Source: UMGS902 sp045580835
GTDB lineage: Bacteria > Bacillota > Clostridia > Oscillospirales > CAG-272
Assembly (NCBI GenBank): GCA_045580835.1
Contig: JAZNOM010000085.1
Coordinates: forward strand, 1-33,047
Direction: 5' to 3'
Length of the DNA: 33,047 nt
Below, one piece after another: positions 17,484 to 25,445 of this stretch (its first letter is position 1; the number at the start of each line of letters is the position of its first letter). The notes beneath the pieces were generated by a model. It saw nothing but the letters and a program-made list of their open reading frames with translations, searched no databases and had not been told where the DNA came from. Both the position numbers and the translations under genes were made by a program.

Positions 17484-18407
17484 ATGAAAAGAAGGCCTAA
17501 AATACTGGTAGTTGGTAGTATTAACGTTGATTTGATAATATCAACAGATGTTTTTCCCAAAGAAGGTGAAACCGTTTCGGGCAACGGCTTCAGAAAAGCA
17601 GCAGGTGGCAAGGGCGCAAATCAAGCGGTTCAGCTTGCAAGGCTTGGTGCTGATGTCACCATGGTTGGCGCAGTTGGTGACGATACTGACGGATGCGAAA
17701 TGAGAGAACTGCTTTGCCGCGAAGGGATTGACACAAACAAAATAGCGGTCAAAGAAAGTATGCCAACAGGTTGTGCAGTGATAGTTCTTCACAGTGCAAA
17801 GAACCGTATAATCGTGTATGCGGGTGCAAACGGCGCAATAAAACCTTCCGATGTTGAGTTCCTTGAAACTGGGATTTCGGAATATGATATGGTGGTTTTG
17901 CAGCTTGAAATTCCAATGGAGATAAATGAAGCGGTTGCTAAATATGCACGCAAATGCGGCGTTCCCGTATTTTTGAATACTGCGCCTTATGCTCCCATAT
18001 CAGATACATTGCTTTCTTGCATAACCTATCTTTCTCCCAATGAAACCGAAACAGAAAGCATGACAGGTGTTACTGTCGCGAATCTGGAAGATGCGAAGAA
18101 GGCGGCAAGTAGCATTGTTGCGCGCGGTGTAAACAATGTTGTAATAACTCTCGGTGCTAAAGGTGCGTATTGTTACGGTAAAAGCGGTGAGTTTTATTCG
18201 CCTGCAGTCAAAGATGTTGCACCTGTTGACACAACCGGTGCCGGCGACTCGTTTATCGGCGGATTTTGCTACTCTGTTTGTAATGGCGCAAGCGTAGAGG
18301 AAGCACTTGAGTTTGCAAATCACACCGCGGCAGTTACCGTTTCGCGCATGGGCGCAATTCCGTCGTTGCCAACGCTTGAAGAGGTTGAAGCATTATTAAG
18401 TAAATAA
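17484..18407 (+). CDS. rbsK: Ribokinase (PfkB family)
   Basis: A 307-residue PfkB-family kinase that converts ribose to ribose-5-phosphate with ATP in the cytoplasm. PfkB signature 1 is seen as AAGGKGANQAVQLARLGADV (from about residue 37). Signature 2 is DTTGAGDSFIGGF, with catalytic Asp at about 255. The start INVDLI and the GGKGANQ sugar-binding loop are those of ribokinase rather than fructokinase. GGAGGG precedes the ATG. It stands as a single-gene unit with its own promoter and terminator, directly after the sugar operon, so it is probably metabolically related but separately expressed. A closely related nucleoside or pentose kinase cannot be fully excluded. Confidence 0.92.
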   Translation: MKRRPKILVVGSINVDLIISTDVFPKEGETVSGNGFRKAAGGKGANQAVQLARLGADVTMVGAVGDDTDGCEMRELLCREGIDTNKIAVKESMPTGCAVIVLHSAKNRIIVYAGANGAIKPSDVEFLETGISEYDMVVLQLEIPMEINEAVAKYARKCGVPVFLNTAPYAPISDTLLSCITYLSPNETETESMTGVTVANLEDAKKAASSIVARGVNNVVITLGAKGAYCYGKSGEFYSPAVKDVAPVDTTGAGDSFIGGFCYSVCNGASVEEALEFANHTAAVTVSRMGAIPSLPTLEEVEALLSK

Positions 18408-18435
18408 AAAATGACTCCGAAAGGAGTCATTTTTT
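18406..18435. terminator. Bidirectional terminator between ribokinase and CBS gene
   Basis: A perfect 13-bp stem (AAAAAATGACTCC and its complement) with a GAAA tetraloop. It serves both convergent genes. Confidence 0.92.
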
Positions 18436-18832
18436 ACGCCTTTTTATCGGCGAAGTATTTGATGATTGCTTTTCTTGTGACAATTCCCACAAAAGAGTCA
18501 AAGTCGTCAACAACGGGGACAAAATTCTGGTCGATAGCTTTTGATAAGAGATCCTCCATTGTGGTGCTTATGCGAACGGCTGCGTTCCTTTTTGAAACAA
18601 GGCTGTTTATTGAAATATGTTCTGCTTTTTGTATGTCGGTGATACCCTCGTCAAGTATCTTCCAGAGAAAATCACCTTGACTTACGGTGCCGATGTATGT
18701 CCCATCTTTATCAACTACGGGAATTTCGGTGTAGCCGCTGTTGCGCATTTTTTCAAGCCCTTGTCTGAGTGAATTTCCGAGAGTGAGATATGTAACTCCG
18801 CTTTTGGGGCGGAGAAAGAATAAAATGTTCAT
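18434..18832 (-). CDS. CBS-domain pair protein
   Basis: A 132-residue cytoplasmic protein made almost only of two CBS motifs: the first ends in YTEIPVVDKDGTYIGTVSQGDFL, and the second in NFVPVVDDFDSFVGIVTRKAII. Such stand-alone CBS pairs bind adenosine nucleotides and act as small energy or ion-status sensors. The partner is unknown. A good AAGGAG lies 8 nt before the ATG, and an extended -10 promoter lies upstream at 18866-18874. It is not in an operon with the neighbouring genes. Confidence 0.9.
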   Translation of the reverse strand: MNILFFLRPKSGVTYLTLGNSLRQGLEKMRNSGYTEIPVVDKDGTYIGTVSQGDFLWKILDEGITDIQKAEHISINSLVSKRNAAVRISTTMEDLLSKAIDQNFVPVVDDFDSFVGIVTRKAIIKYFADKKA

Positions 18833-18865
18833 GCTACGCTCCTTGGGGTATTTATTAACAATTAT

Positions 18866-18874
18866 ATTGTACCA
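18866..18874 (-). promoter_or_regulatory. Extended -10 promoter of the CBS-domain gene
   Basis: On the minus strand TGG-TACAAT forms an extended -10 element, about 35 bp upstream of the start. No good -35 is visible. Confidence 0.5.
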
Positions 18875-18945
18875 TACTTTTTAGCAAAAAGGGCAGAAAA
18901 AAGAAAAATTCTTATACAATTCAAAAATATTTCATAAAAAGATTT

Positions 18946-18967
18946 TTAACAATTCTGTTATTGTTAA
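18946..18967. promoter_or_regulatory. Operator-like inverted repeat overlapping the regulator promoter
   Basis: TTAACAAT and ATTGTTAA are perfect 8-bp inverted half-sites separated by 6 bp. They overlap the -35 box at 18961. A third half-site-like AATTGTTA (18978-18985) overlaps the -10. This is a plausible site for autoregulation by the AraC-type protein. Confidence 0.5.
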
Positions 18968-18989
18968 ATTGAAAAAGAATTGTTACACT
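18961..18989 (+). promoter_or_regulatory. Promoter of the sialidase-fold/AraC regulator operon
   Basis: TTGTTA, 17-bp spacer, TACACT, with TGT before the -10 (extended type). The leader is short, about 20 nt. Confidence 0.65.
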
Positions 18990-19014
18990 AAATTTAAAAA
19001 GAGGGGTGTAACTT

Positions 19015-20679
19015 ATGCTTATTACCGATGAAAAAGAACTGGAAAGATTTTCGGAGTGTCACAGAGTTTGGCAGGGCATACCGGGAATTGAGCATACAAA
19101 AGGCGGCAGAACCTTTGTCACCTTTTATTCGGGCGGCGCAACTGAAACCTATGGCAACTATGTTTTGCTTTATAAAAGTGATGACGAAAAAGACTATGGC
19201 GAGCTTATAGCTGTTATAGAAAAGCTGGGAAAATTCCGTTGCTTTGACCCTGTGCTTTGGATAGACCCGCTGGGACGGCTTTGGTTTGTGTGGAACGTAA
19301 TGCCGGGCGAAGAAGTGTGGGGCATGATATGCGACAATCCGGACGCGGATATAATCACATGGGGTGAGGAGTTCTATATCGGCAGAGGAATCATGATGAA
19401 CAAGCCGACAGTTCTTTCAAGCGGTGAATGGCTATTTCCCATTGCAATATGGCCGAGTGAGGTTCACGAAAAACTGCGAGCGGCCGGACTGCGCGAGGAT
19501 GATGAGCCGAAGTCTTATGTATACAAAACGTCTGACAATGGAAAAACATTTGTTAAACTTGGTGGGTCGGCGGTAAAAGAACGCCGTTGTGACGAGCATA
19601 TGGTGGTAGAACTTAAAAACGGTGTGCTTGCCATGTATGTCCGCACAAGATACGGAATAGCTGTTTCGCACTCGTATGACCGTGGTGTTACATGGAGTCG
19701 CGGCGAGGATAGCGGTTTTGGCGGACCTTGCTCAAGATTCTTCATTGGCAGACTGAAATCGGGCAGAATTCTGCTTATAAATCATATAAAATTCACGGGC
19801 AGAAACAACCTTACTGCACTTCTTTCCGAAGATGACGGCAAGACTTTCCCCTATTCGTTGATGCTTGACGAAAGAATCGGAGTTTCGTATCCCGATGCTA
19901 CCGAAAGCGATGACGGATACATCTATATAACCTATGACCGCGAAAGAGGCAACAGACGTTCGCTTGAAGAAGCATATCTGGCGGCAAGAGAAATTCTTGT
20001 GGCAAAGATAACTGAAGAAGACATAATAAACGGCAGTCTTAAAAATGAAAACAGTTATCTTAAACGCGTGGCTTCAAAGCTTGGTAAGCTTGCTGATACT
20101 GACGAAAACCCATTTAAAAAGAAGGAACTGACCAACAGCGAGCTTGCCGAAAAACTTATCGCGCAGGGCGGTAACATCGCCGAGGAAATTTTTGAGCTTT
20201 TCCCGTTCAACTGCACAAGCATTTACGATATTGATTCCAAAAAGGTAGAAACGCTTATCAAGCACTTTGAGGATGGGGACGGCACCGATAGAGAGCTTCT
20301 TGCACAGATAATTGCCATTATCCGCATGGCACCGAAGCAGCCCGCAAATTCAAACCCGATAATTGACGCTATCAAAAAATATATCGACGAGCATATAGCC
20401 GAGGATTTTCTAGTTTCCGACCTTGCGGAAAGCTTGAATATAAGTGTGTACTATCTCTGCCACATGTTTAAGGCGGCGACAGGCATTACAGTTACCGAGT
20501 ATTGCAATTCTCTTCGTATAACTAAGGCAAAGCAAATGCTTATAAATACGGGCGAAACTATACATTCCATAGCACAGAAATGCGGCTTTTGCACTGCGGC
20601 ATATTTTGCCGAAAATTTTACAAAACTGGAGAAAACCACGCCAACCGAATACAGAAAAATTCATAAAAAGGAGAACTAA
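19015..20679 (+). CDS. AraC-family regulator with N-terminal sialidase-fold (BNR/Asp-box) domain
   Basis: A 554-residue protein with no signal peptide. Residues about 1-345 form a sialidase-like beta-propeller: VWQGIPGI, RCFDPVLWIDPLGRLWFVW, SSGEWLFPIAIW, RRCDEHMVVELKNG, SRFFIGRLKSGR and SYPDAT. It has one full Asp box (HSYDRGVTWS) and degenerate ones (TSDNGKTF, SEDDGKTF). A helical linker (about 345-448) leads to a C-terminal AraC DNA-binding domain (about 450-554) with two helix-turn-helix units (LVSDLAESLNISVYYLCHMF; IHSIAQKCGFCTAAYFAENF) and the family's TPTEYRK end. The next gene, 1 nt downstream, encodes a secreted enzyme with a clearly homologous propeller. The propeller in the regulator is probably a cytoplasmic sensor of the product sugar; this is inference. 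GAGGGGTG is the ribosome site. Confidence 0.85.
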   Translation: MLITDEKELERFSECHRVWQGIPGIEHTKGGRTFVTFYSGGATETYGNYVLLYKSDDEKDYGELIAVIEKLGKFRCFDPVLWIDPLGRLWFVWNVMPGEEVWGMICDNPDADIITWGEEFYIGRGIMMNKPTVLSSGEWLFPIAIWPSEVHEKLRAAGLREDDEPKSYVYKTSDNGKTFVKLGGSAVKERRCDEHMVVELKNGVLAMYVRTRYGIAVSHSYDRGVTWSRGEDSGFGGPCSRFFIGRLKSGRILLINHIKFTGRNNLTALLSEDDGKTFPYSLMLDERIGVSYPDATESDDGYIYITYDRERGNRRSLEEAYLAAREILVAKITEEDIINGSLKNENSYLKRVASKLGKLADTDENPFKKKELTNSELAEKLIAQGGNIAEEIFELFPFNCTSIYDIDSKKVETLIKHFEDGDGTDRELLAQIIAIIRMAPKQPANSNPIIDAIKKYIDEHIAEDFLVSDLAESLNISVYYLCHMFKAATGITVTEYCNSLRITKAKQMLINTGETIHSIAQKCGFCTAAYFAENFTKLEKTTPTEYRKIHKKEN

Positions 20680-20680
20680 A

Positions 20681-23209
20681 ATGAAAAAATTCCTTTCCAT
20701 TGTTCTTGCGGCGGCAATACTTTTTTCTATGGCGACTCTTTTTGCAAGCGCAGAGGATACCGAGGTAACACTCGGCACTCTTGCAAGCGTAACCACCACA
20801 AGCGGCAGTTTTCATACAATAGACGCAGGTGATGCTATTTTCTCCAACCGCACATATACGTTTGGCGAAAGCTTGCCATCATACCTTGTAGGCAAGCCCT
20901 ATGTACAGACAAAAATTGCAGACTCTGTTTCTGCAACCGTAGAGACAGACGGCTATGTATATGTTATCACGCAGGTTGACGGCGTTACAGATTCACAGGA
21001 GGCGGCGCTCGTCGCTGACGGCTTTGCAAAAATAGACACCATACCTGCCGCCACGCTTTGGTCGGCTCACAAATACGAGGCTGCCGTGATGGCAAAGGAA
21101 GTCAAGGCAGGCGACAGCGTTTCATTTAGTAAATGGGGCTTACTTGTTGCTGATTTTGTGGTAAATGAGCTTGCATCTGTAGCCTCATCAAACGGAAGTT
21201 TTTCTACCGTTGCAAAAGAAAACACAATCTTCTCAAACCGCAGCTATGCGTTTGGTAACATCCCGAACTGCCTTGCAGGACACAGTTATCTTCAAACCGG
21301 CATAACATCGGATATACTTGCAACTGTTACAAGTGATGGCTATGTATATGTTCTTACGCAGGTTGACGGAACAAGCAACTCGCAAGAGGCGGCTCTCACC
21401 TCCGATGGCTTTGCAAAGGTTGCTACGCTCGGTGCCGGTATTCTTTGGTCTGCACACAAGTATGAGGTTGCCGTAATGGCAAAGGAAGTTAAGGCAGGCG
21501 ACACGATTTCCTATAGCTATTGGGGGGTACTGCTTGCAAACGAGGGCGAAGAAGAGTTTGAACTTAACGCTCTTGCAACCGTTATGCCCATTTATGAAAC
21601 TTACGGAACCATTGCTGCAGGCGAGCAGATTTTTACCGACCGTACAACTCATCTTTTTGCAGAAACCGTACCTGAATATCTTATTGGTAAAAGTTATATC
21701 GCCGGTAGCATTGCCGAGGGCGGAACATTCTCTGTTACTGCGGACGGATGGGTATATATAATAACTCCCGTTGAAGGAAAATCCACTTCGGTTGTGCCGG
21801 AACTCACGGAAAACGGTTTTGAAACGGTAGCGGCAATTGATGCAAAAATTCTTGCAACATCTATATCTGAAGCACTCGTACTGATGGGAAAAGAGGTACA
21901 GAACGGCGAAAGCATTACAATTGGCAGATGGGGTATCATTGTAGCAGAGGTTGATGAAAACTATGTTGTAAGTGGACTTTCGATGACTCCACCTACAATC
22001 ATTTACAATCCTACAGAGGGTGAATATATAGATGGCAACCGCCTTTGGCAGGGTATTCCGAGTATTACAAGGGACCCGAAAAGCGGAAGACTTTGGGCAA
22101 CCTGGTATGCAGGCGGTGAAGGAGAGGGAGCATACAATTTTGCACTTCTCTATACAAGCGATGATGACGGCAAAACATGGACAGGTCCCGTAATTGCTAT
22201 AGACCACGAGTACCCCGTGCGAGTTTTTGACCCCAATCTCTGGGTAGACCCGGACGGTCGCATGTGGATGTTCTGGTCGCAGAGCCGTTTTCATAAGGAC
22301 GGTGTGTACGGCACATGGATGATGTATACCGACAATCCCGAAAGTGAAAATCCCACATGGAGCACTCCCGTGCGCGTTGCAAACGGCATCGCAATGAATG
22401 ACCCGCTTGTGATTTCAAACGGCGACTGGCTGATGCCTACGGCAATCTGGGCATATGAAAACACAGTAGAAGAGATGGCAAAGGAGACGAACTCCAATGC
22501 ATACATCTCAAAAGATAAAGGCATGACATGGGAATACCTCGGCAGTGTGCCAAGCTATGAAGGCAGCCGAAATTGTGACGAAAACATGATAATCGAGCAG
22601 ACCGACGGCTCGCTCCGCATGCTTATCCGTACAGGTCTTGGAATCGAAGAAAGCTATTCCGCAGACGGTGGCGCAACATGGACAGGTGCCGTTGATGCGG
22701 ATATTACAAACGTTGTATCACGTTTCTACATCACAAGGCTTTCCTCAGGCAATCAGCTTCTTGTATACAATGACCCGCCAAACGACGGAACCTCGCGCTC
22801 ACATATGACTGCGGCAATTTCTACAGATGACGGTGTAACATGGAGTCACAAGCTTGTAATTGATGAGCGAAGCGGCACCTCTTACCCCGATGCGGTAGAG
22901 GATGCCGAGGGCAACATCTACATCACTTACGACTGCGGTCGCAAAGAGCACGGCAAGATTATGATGGCGAAGATAACCGAAACGGATATTATCGCAGGCG
23001 AGATAGTCACCGAAACCTCGGCACTGAAAGTGCATATCAACAACAACACCGCGCTTGACCAAAACGGTGACGACATTTTCAATATAGCAGATGTGTTAGT
23101 TGTTATAAAAGCAGTTGTTAACAACACCGATATTGAAGCGGATATAAACGGCAATGATACTGTGGATTTGATTGATGCACTGATATTTTTGAAAAGAATA
23201 GTGAAATAA
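20681..23209 (+). CDS. Secreted dockerin-bearing sialidase-fold enzyme with three N-terminal repeat modules
   Basis: An 842-residue exported protein. Signal peptide to about residue 24 (FASA). Three homologous modules of about 125 residues follow (about 34-160, 164-292, 298-425), each with an 'IF..R...F...P.YL.GK.Y' opening, a 'DGYVYV.T.V.G' core and a 'MAKEV.AGD...WG' end; they are probably carbohydrate-binding. Residues about 430-785 are a sialidase-like beta-propeller with four Asp boxes (SDDDGKTW, SKDKGMTW, SADGGATW, STDDGVTW) and FDPNLWVDPDGRMWMFW. Residues 791-842 are a type I dockerin with two calcium loops (DQNGDDIFNIAD; DINGNDTVDLID), which should dock to a cohesin on a scaffoldin. 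The reaction is uncertain: the family includes exo-sialidases but also other glycosidases. AAAAGGAG precedes the ATG, inside the end of the regulator gene. Confidence 0.88.
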   Translation: MKKFLSIVLAAAILFSMATLFASAEDTEVTLGTLASVTTTSGSFHTIDAGDAIFSNRTYTFGESLPSYLVGKPYVQTKIADSVSATVETDGYVYVITQVDGVTDSQEAALVADGFAKIDTIPAATLWSAHKYEAAVMAKEVKAGDSVSFSKWGLLVADFVVNELASVASSNGSFSTVAKENTIFSNRSYAFGNIPNCLAGHSYLQTGITSDILATVTSDGYVYVLTQVDGTSNSQEAALTSDGFAKVATLGAGILWSAHKYEVAVMAKEVKAGDTISYSYWGVLLANEGEEEFELNALATVMPIYETYGTIAAGEQIFTDRTTHLFAETVPEYLIGKSYIAGSIAEGGTFSVTADGWVYIITPVEGKSTSVVPELTENGFETVAAIDAKILATSISEALVLMGKEVQNGESITIGRWGIIVAEVDENYVVSGLSMTPPTIIYNPTEGEYIDGNRLWQGIPSITRDPKSGRLWATWYAGGEGEGAYNFALLYTSDDDGKTWTGPVIAIDHEYPVRVFDPNLWVDPDGRMWMFWSQSRFHKDGVYGTWMMYTDNPESENPTWSTPVRVANGIAMNDPLVISNGDWLMPTAIWAYENTVEEMAKETNSNAYISKDKGMTWEYLGSVPSYEGSRNCDENMIIEQTDGSLRMLIRTGLGIEESYSADGGATWTGAVDADITNVVSRFYITRLSSGNQLLVYNDPPNDGTSRSHMTAAISTDDGVTWSHKLVIDERSGTSYPDAVEDAEGNIYITYDCGRKEHGKIMMAKITETDIIAGEIVTETSALKVHINNNTALDQNGDDIFNIADVLVVIKAVVNNTDIEADINGNDTVDLIDALIFLKRIVK

Positions 23210-23211
23210 AC

Positions 23212-23244
23212 AAAACCTCGCAGGGGTTGCCCTGCGAGGTTTTT
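23212..23244 (+). terminator. Terminator after the dockerin enzyme
   Basis: A 14-bp perfect stem (AAAACCTCGCAGGG and its complement) around GTTG, followed by a T-run. Confidence 0.93.
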
Positions 23245-23299
23245 CTCCCAAAATATTTCAAATTCAAAATAAACTTTGTACTGTATTTTGTAAAATTCC

Positions 23300-23328
23300 T
23301 TGCAATGAGATTTTAAATACTGTAAAAT
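23300..23328 (+). promoter_or_regulatory. Promoter of the glycosidase-like gene
   Basis: TTGCAA, 17-bp spacer ending ATACTG, TAAAAT. It matches the ribokinase promoter in both boxes and in the last six spacer bases. Confidence 0.65.
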
Positions 23329-23364
23329 GTAATTGTAAAAATATTGCTATTTTGGGGTGAAGTA

Positions 23365-25248
23365 ATGAAAAACTTTGAATTTAAGCAAAATAACAACGCA
23401 TACGAACTTACAAACGGCAGCGTAGTGCTTCTTACCGTTCCCATGGCAGACGGTGCAACCGATACTTTTGAAAAAATCGAGGACGGTGCATGGAAGTGGA
23501 CAAGAAAACTCTCCGCTCCCACCGATAATATGCGCATGGAGTTTGATACCGCAAGCGCGCCCAAATATACTATGGTTCCCGCTGTTAACTATAACGGCAA
23601 CGGCTGGGGCGACAGTGAGGAGTACGTAGGCGACAGATTTGAGGGAACTCCTTGGACTTACGAGTGGCACAGAGTTATGATTCCCGCGTGTACATATACC
23701 GAAATGGAGAACTCTTTTGCAGTTGCTCTTATGGCAGTGCAGGACGATACTCCTTCCTGCTCGCTTTACAAGGTGGAAAGCGGTATGGAGCGTCACGCGC
23801 TTGTATGGCCCGAGCAGGCAGGCCCGAAGATGCTCGGCAGACACGAGTGGAAAGAAGCTTACATGGGCACAATGGAGCCTCGCGATACTTTCGAGGGCAT
23901 TATTTTTGCTTGTCCCGTAGAACTTGAACGTCATCAGGTACGCACACTTCTCGATTTTGCATGGAGATTCTACGGACACGAACTTCCTGCACCTATGCAG
24001 CCCGAAGATATGTGGCGTTACAGCATCGCGTTTATGAAGTCGCTTTGGACGAAGGAAAAGGACGGCTTTGTTGCGTTTAACCGCGGACTTCAGTGGTATA
24101 ATTCCACCTGCTTTTATGCAAAGCGCGACCAGATTAAGTACGAGCTTGGTTGGGTAGGTCAGAGCGCATCAGCATCCAATACACTTCTTTACGAATATCT
24201 CCGTACAGGTGACGAGGACGCATACAACAAGGCAGCAATGTGCCTTGACGCATGGCCCAAATATACAAAGCTTGAGGGCGTTGAAGGTCTTGTGCAGATT
24301 AAGTTTGACGGCGCACCTGTTGACCAGACAAGAGATATCCCCGTTGACGCATGTAACCTCGGTCAGGGCGCGGTTCAGTATTTCCTCGCTGCCGATCTTA
24401 TGGAAAAGTGCGGCACTCCTCGCCCCGAATACATCGACTATGCAATGGGTATGGTAAACTTTGTTGTTAATCACCAGCTTGAAAGCGGCGAGTTTGCAAA
24501 GAGTTGGAACAAGGACGGCAGCGTTCGTCAGCAGAACGGTACTATCGGCGCATTTCTTATCCCTGCAGTTCTTGAAGCATACAAGCGTACCGGCGATGAA
24601 AAGTATCGCACATCCGCAATTAAGGCATTTGATTGCTACTATAAGGAGCTTTCTGACAACGGCTTTACCACCGCAGGCGCACTTGATACATACTGCATTG
24701 ATAAAGAGTCCTCCAGCCCGCTTCTCGAAGCCGCACTTGCACTCTACGATGTAACCAAGGATGAAAAGTATGTTACCGCGGCAGAGGACGTTGCGTGGTA
24801 CATCAGCACATGGATGATGCACTATACTGCAAAATATCCTGCTGAAACTACACTTGCAAAGATTAAGTACGACACTCTCGGCATCACCGCGGTTTCCACC
24901 GGTCACAACGCAGTTGACCAGTACTGTCTGCGTGACGTAAAGGGCTTCCTTAAGCTTTATGAAATCACCGGAAAGAAGCAGTGGCAGGAGAGAGGTACTG
25001 CACTTTGGTGTGCTGCATCCCAGCTTATTTCCGACGGTACTCTCTGTATCAGAGGTAAGGTTCGTCCCGCTGGCTCGCAGGATGAGGCTGTGTTCCAGAC
25101 ACGTTGGGGACGTCCCACACTTCCTCCTTTCAATCCTTCCGAGTGGCTTGTTATGTGGCCTTGCGCATTCCGTATGGAAACTCTCCGTGCAACCGATGAC
25201 TGGTCGGTATTTAAACGCGGCGTAGATGTTATTGAAGGCAAGATTTAA
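23365..25248 (+). CDS. Cytoplasmic glycoside-hydrolase-like protein, probable (alpha/alpha)6 barrel
   Basis: A 627-residue protein with no signal peptide. The first ~210 residues are beta-rich (NNNAYELTNGSVVLL, NGNGWGDSEEYVG, WTYEWHRVMIPA). The rest is a run of helical hairpins with repeated 'LYEYLRTGDEDAYNKAA', 'LEAYKRTGDEKYRTSAIKAF' and 'ALALYDVTKDEKYVTAAEDV' phrases, typical of six-hairpin glycosidases and unsaturated glucuronyl hydrolase-like folds. Conserved-looking acids occur in QTRDIPVDACNLGQG and the C-terminal QDEAVFQTRWGRP. I cannot assign a CAZy family. The start at 23365 has GGGGTGA upstream; an in-frame ATG at 23344 lacks a site. It has its own promoter and terminator. Its position after the dockerin enzyme suggests it processes imported oligosaccharides, which is inference. 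Confidence 0.65.
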   Translation: MKNFEFKQNNNAYELTNGSVVLLTVPMADGATDTFEKIEDGAWKWTRKLSAPTDNMRMEFDTASAPKYTMVPAVNYNGNGWGDSEEYVGDRFEGTPWTYEWHRVMIPACTYTEMENSFAVALMAVQDDTPSCSLYKVESGMERHALVWPEQAGPKMLGRHEWKEAYMGTMEPRDTFEGIIFACPVELERHQVRTLLDFAWRFYGHELPAPMQPEDMWRYSIAFMKSLWTKEKDGFVAFNRGLQWYNSTCFYAKRDQIKYELGWVGQSASASNTLLYEYLRTGDEDAYNKAAMCLDAWPKYTKLEGVEGLVQIKFDGAPVDQTRDIPVDACNLGQGAVQYFLAADLMEKCGTPRPEYIDYAMGMVNFVVNHQLESGEFAKSWNKDGSVRQQNGTIGAFLIPAVLEAYKRTGDEKYRTSAIKAFDCYYKELSDNGFTTAGALDTYCIDKESSSPLLEAALALYDVTKDEKYVTAAEDVAWYISTWMMHYTAKYPAETTLAKIKYDTLGITAVSTGHNAVDQYCLRDVKGFLKLYEITGKKQWQERGTALWCAASQLISDGTLCIRGKVRPAGSQDEAVFQTRWGRPTLPPFNPSEWLVMWPCAFRMETLRATDDWSVFKRGVDVIEGKI

Positions 25249-25251
25249 GTT

Positions 25252-25284
25252 AAAAAAAGAGGAACGAAATGTTCCTCTTTTTTT
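25252..25284 (+). terminator. Terminator after the glycosidase-like gene
   Basis: A perfect 14-bp stem (AAAAAAAGAGGAAC and its complement) around GAAAT, ending in seven T. Confidence 0.93.
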
Positions 25285-25306
25285 GCAAATTTTTTTCAAA
25301 AAAGTA

Positions 25307-25335
25307 TTGACAAGCGCCAGTGACTGTGCTATACT
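25307..25335 (+). promoter_or_regulatory. Promoter of the tRNA pair
   Basis: Consensus TTGACA, 17-bp spacer, TATACT, about 30 bp before the first tRNA. Confidence 0.85.
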
Positions 25336-25364
25336 AATCCTCGTTGGTGCCACGGCATCGATAT

Positions 25365-25441
25365 GGCGGAATAGCTCAGCTGGCTAGAGCAATCGGTTCA
25401 TACCCGATAGGTCGTGGGTTCAAGTCCAACTTCCGCTACCA
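25365..25441 (+). tRNA. tRNA-Met (CAT), elongator type
   Basis: A full cloverleaf of 77 nt with encoded CCA. The acceptor is GGCGGAA/TTCCGCT (G1-U72 wobble). The anticodon arm is ATCGG-TTCATAC-CCGAT, giving anticodon CAT, and the T-loop is TTCAAGT. The initiator features are absent: positions 29-41 are C-G, and 1-72 is G-U rather than C-A. A lysidine-modified tRNA-Ile2 also has CAT, but the overall sequence resembles the Bacillota elongator tRNA-Met. Confidence 0.93.
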
Positions 25442-25445
25442 TAGC

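Noticed and set aside
21233..22294. 353-codon minus-strand frame opposite the dockerin enzyme
   Set aside because: Cys/Asn-rich, low-complexity translation with no motifs; a codon-bias shadow.
24169..25353. 394-codon open frame on the minus strand opposite the glycosidase-like gene
   Set aside because: No ribosome site and no family features; it mirrors a real plus-strand gene with strongly biased codons and runs into the tRNA promoter.
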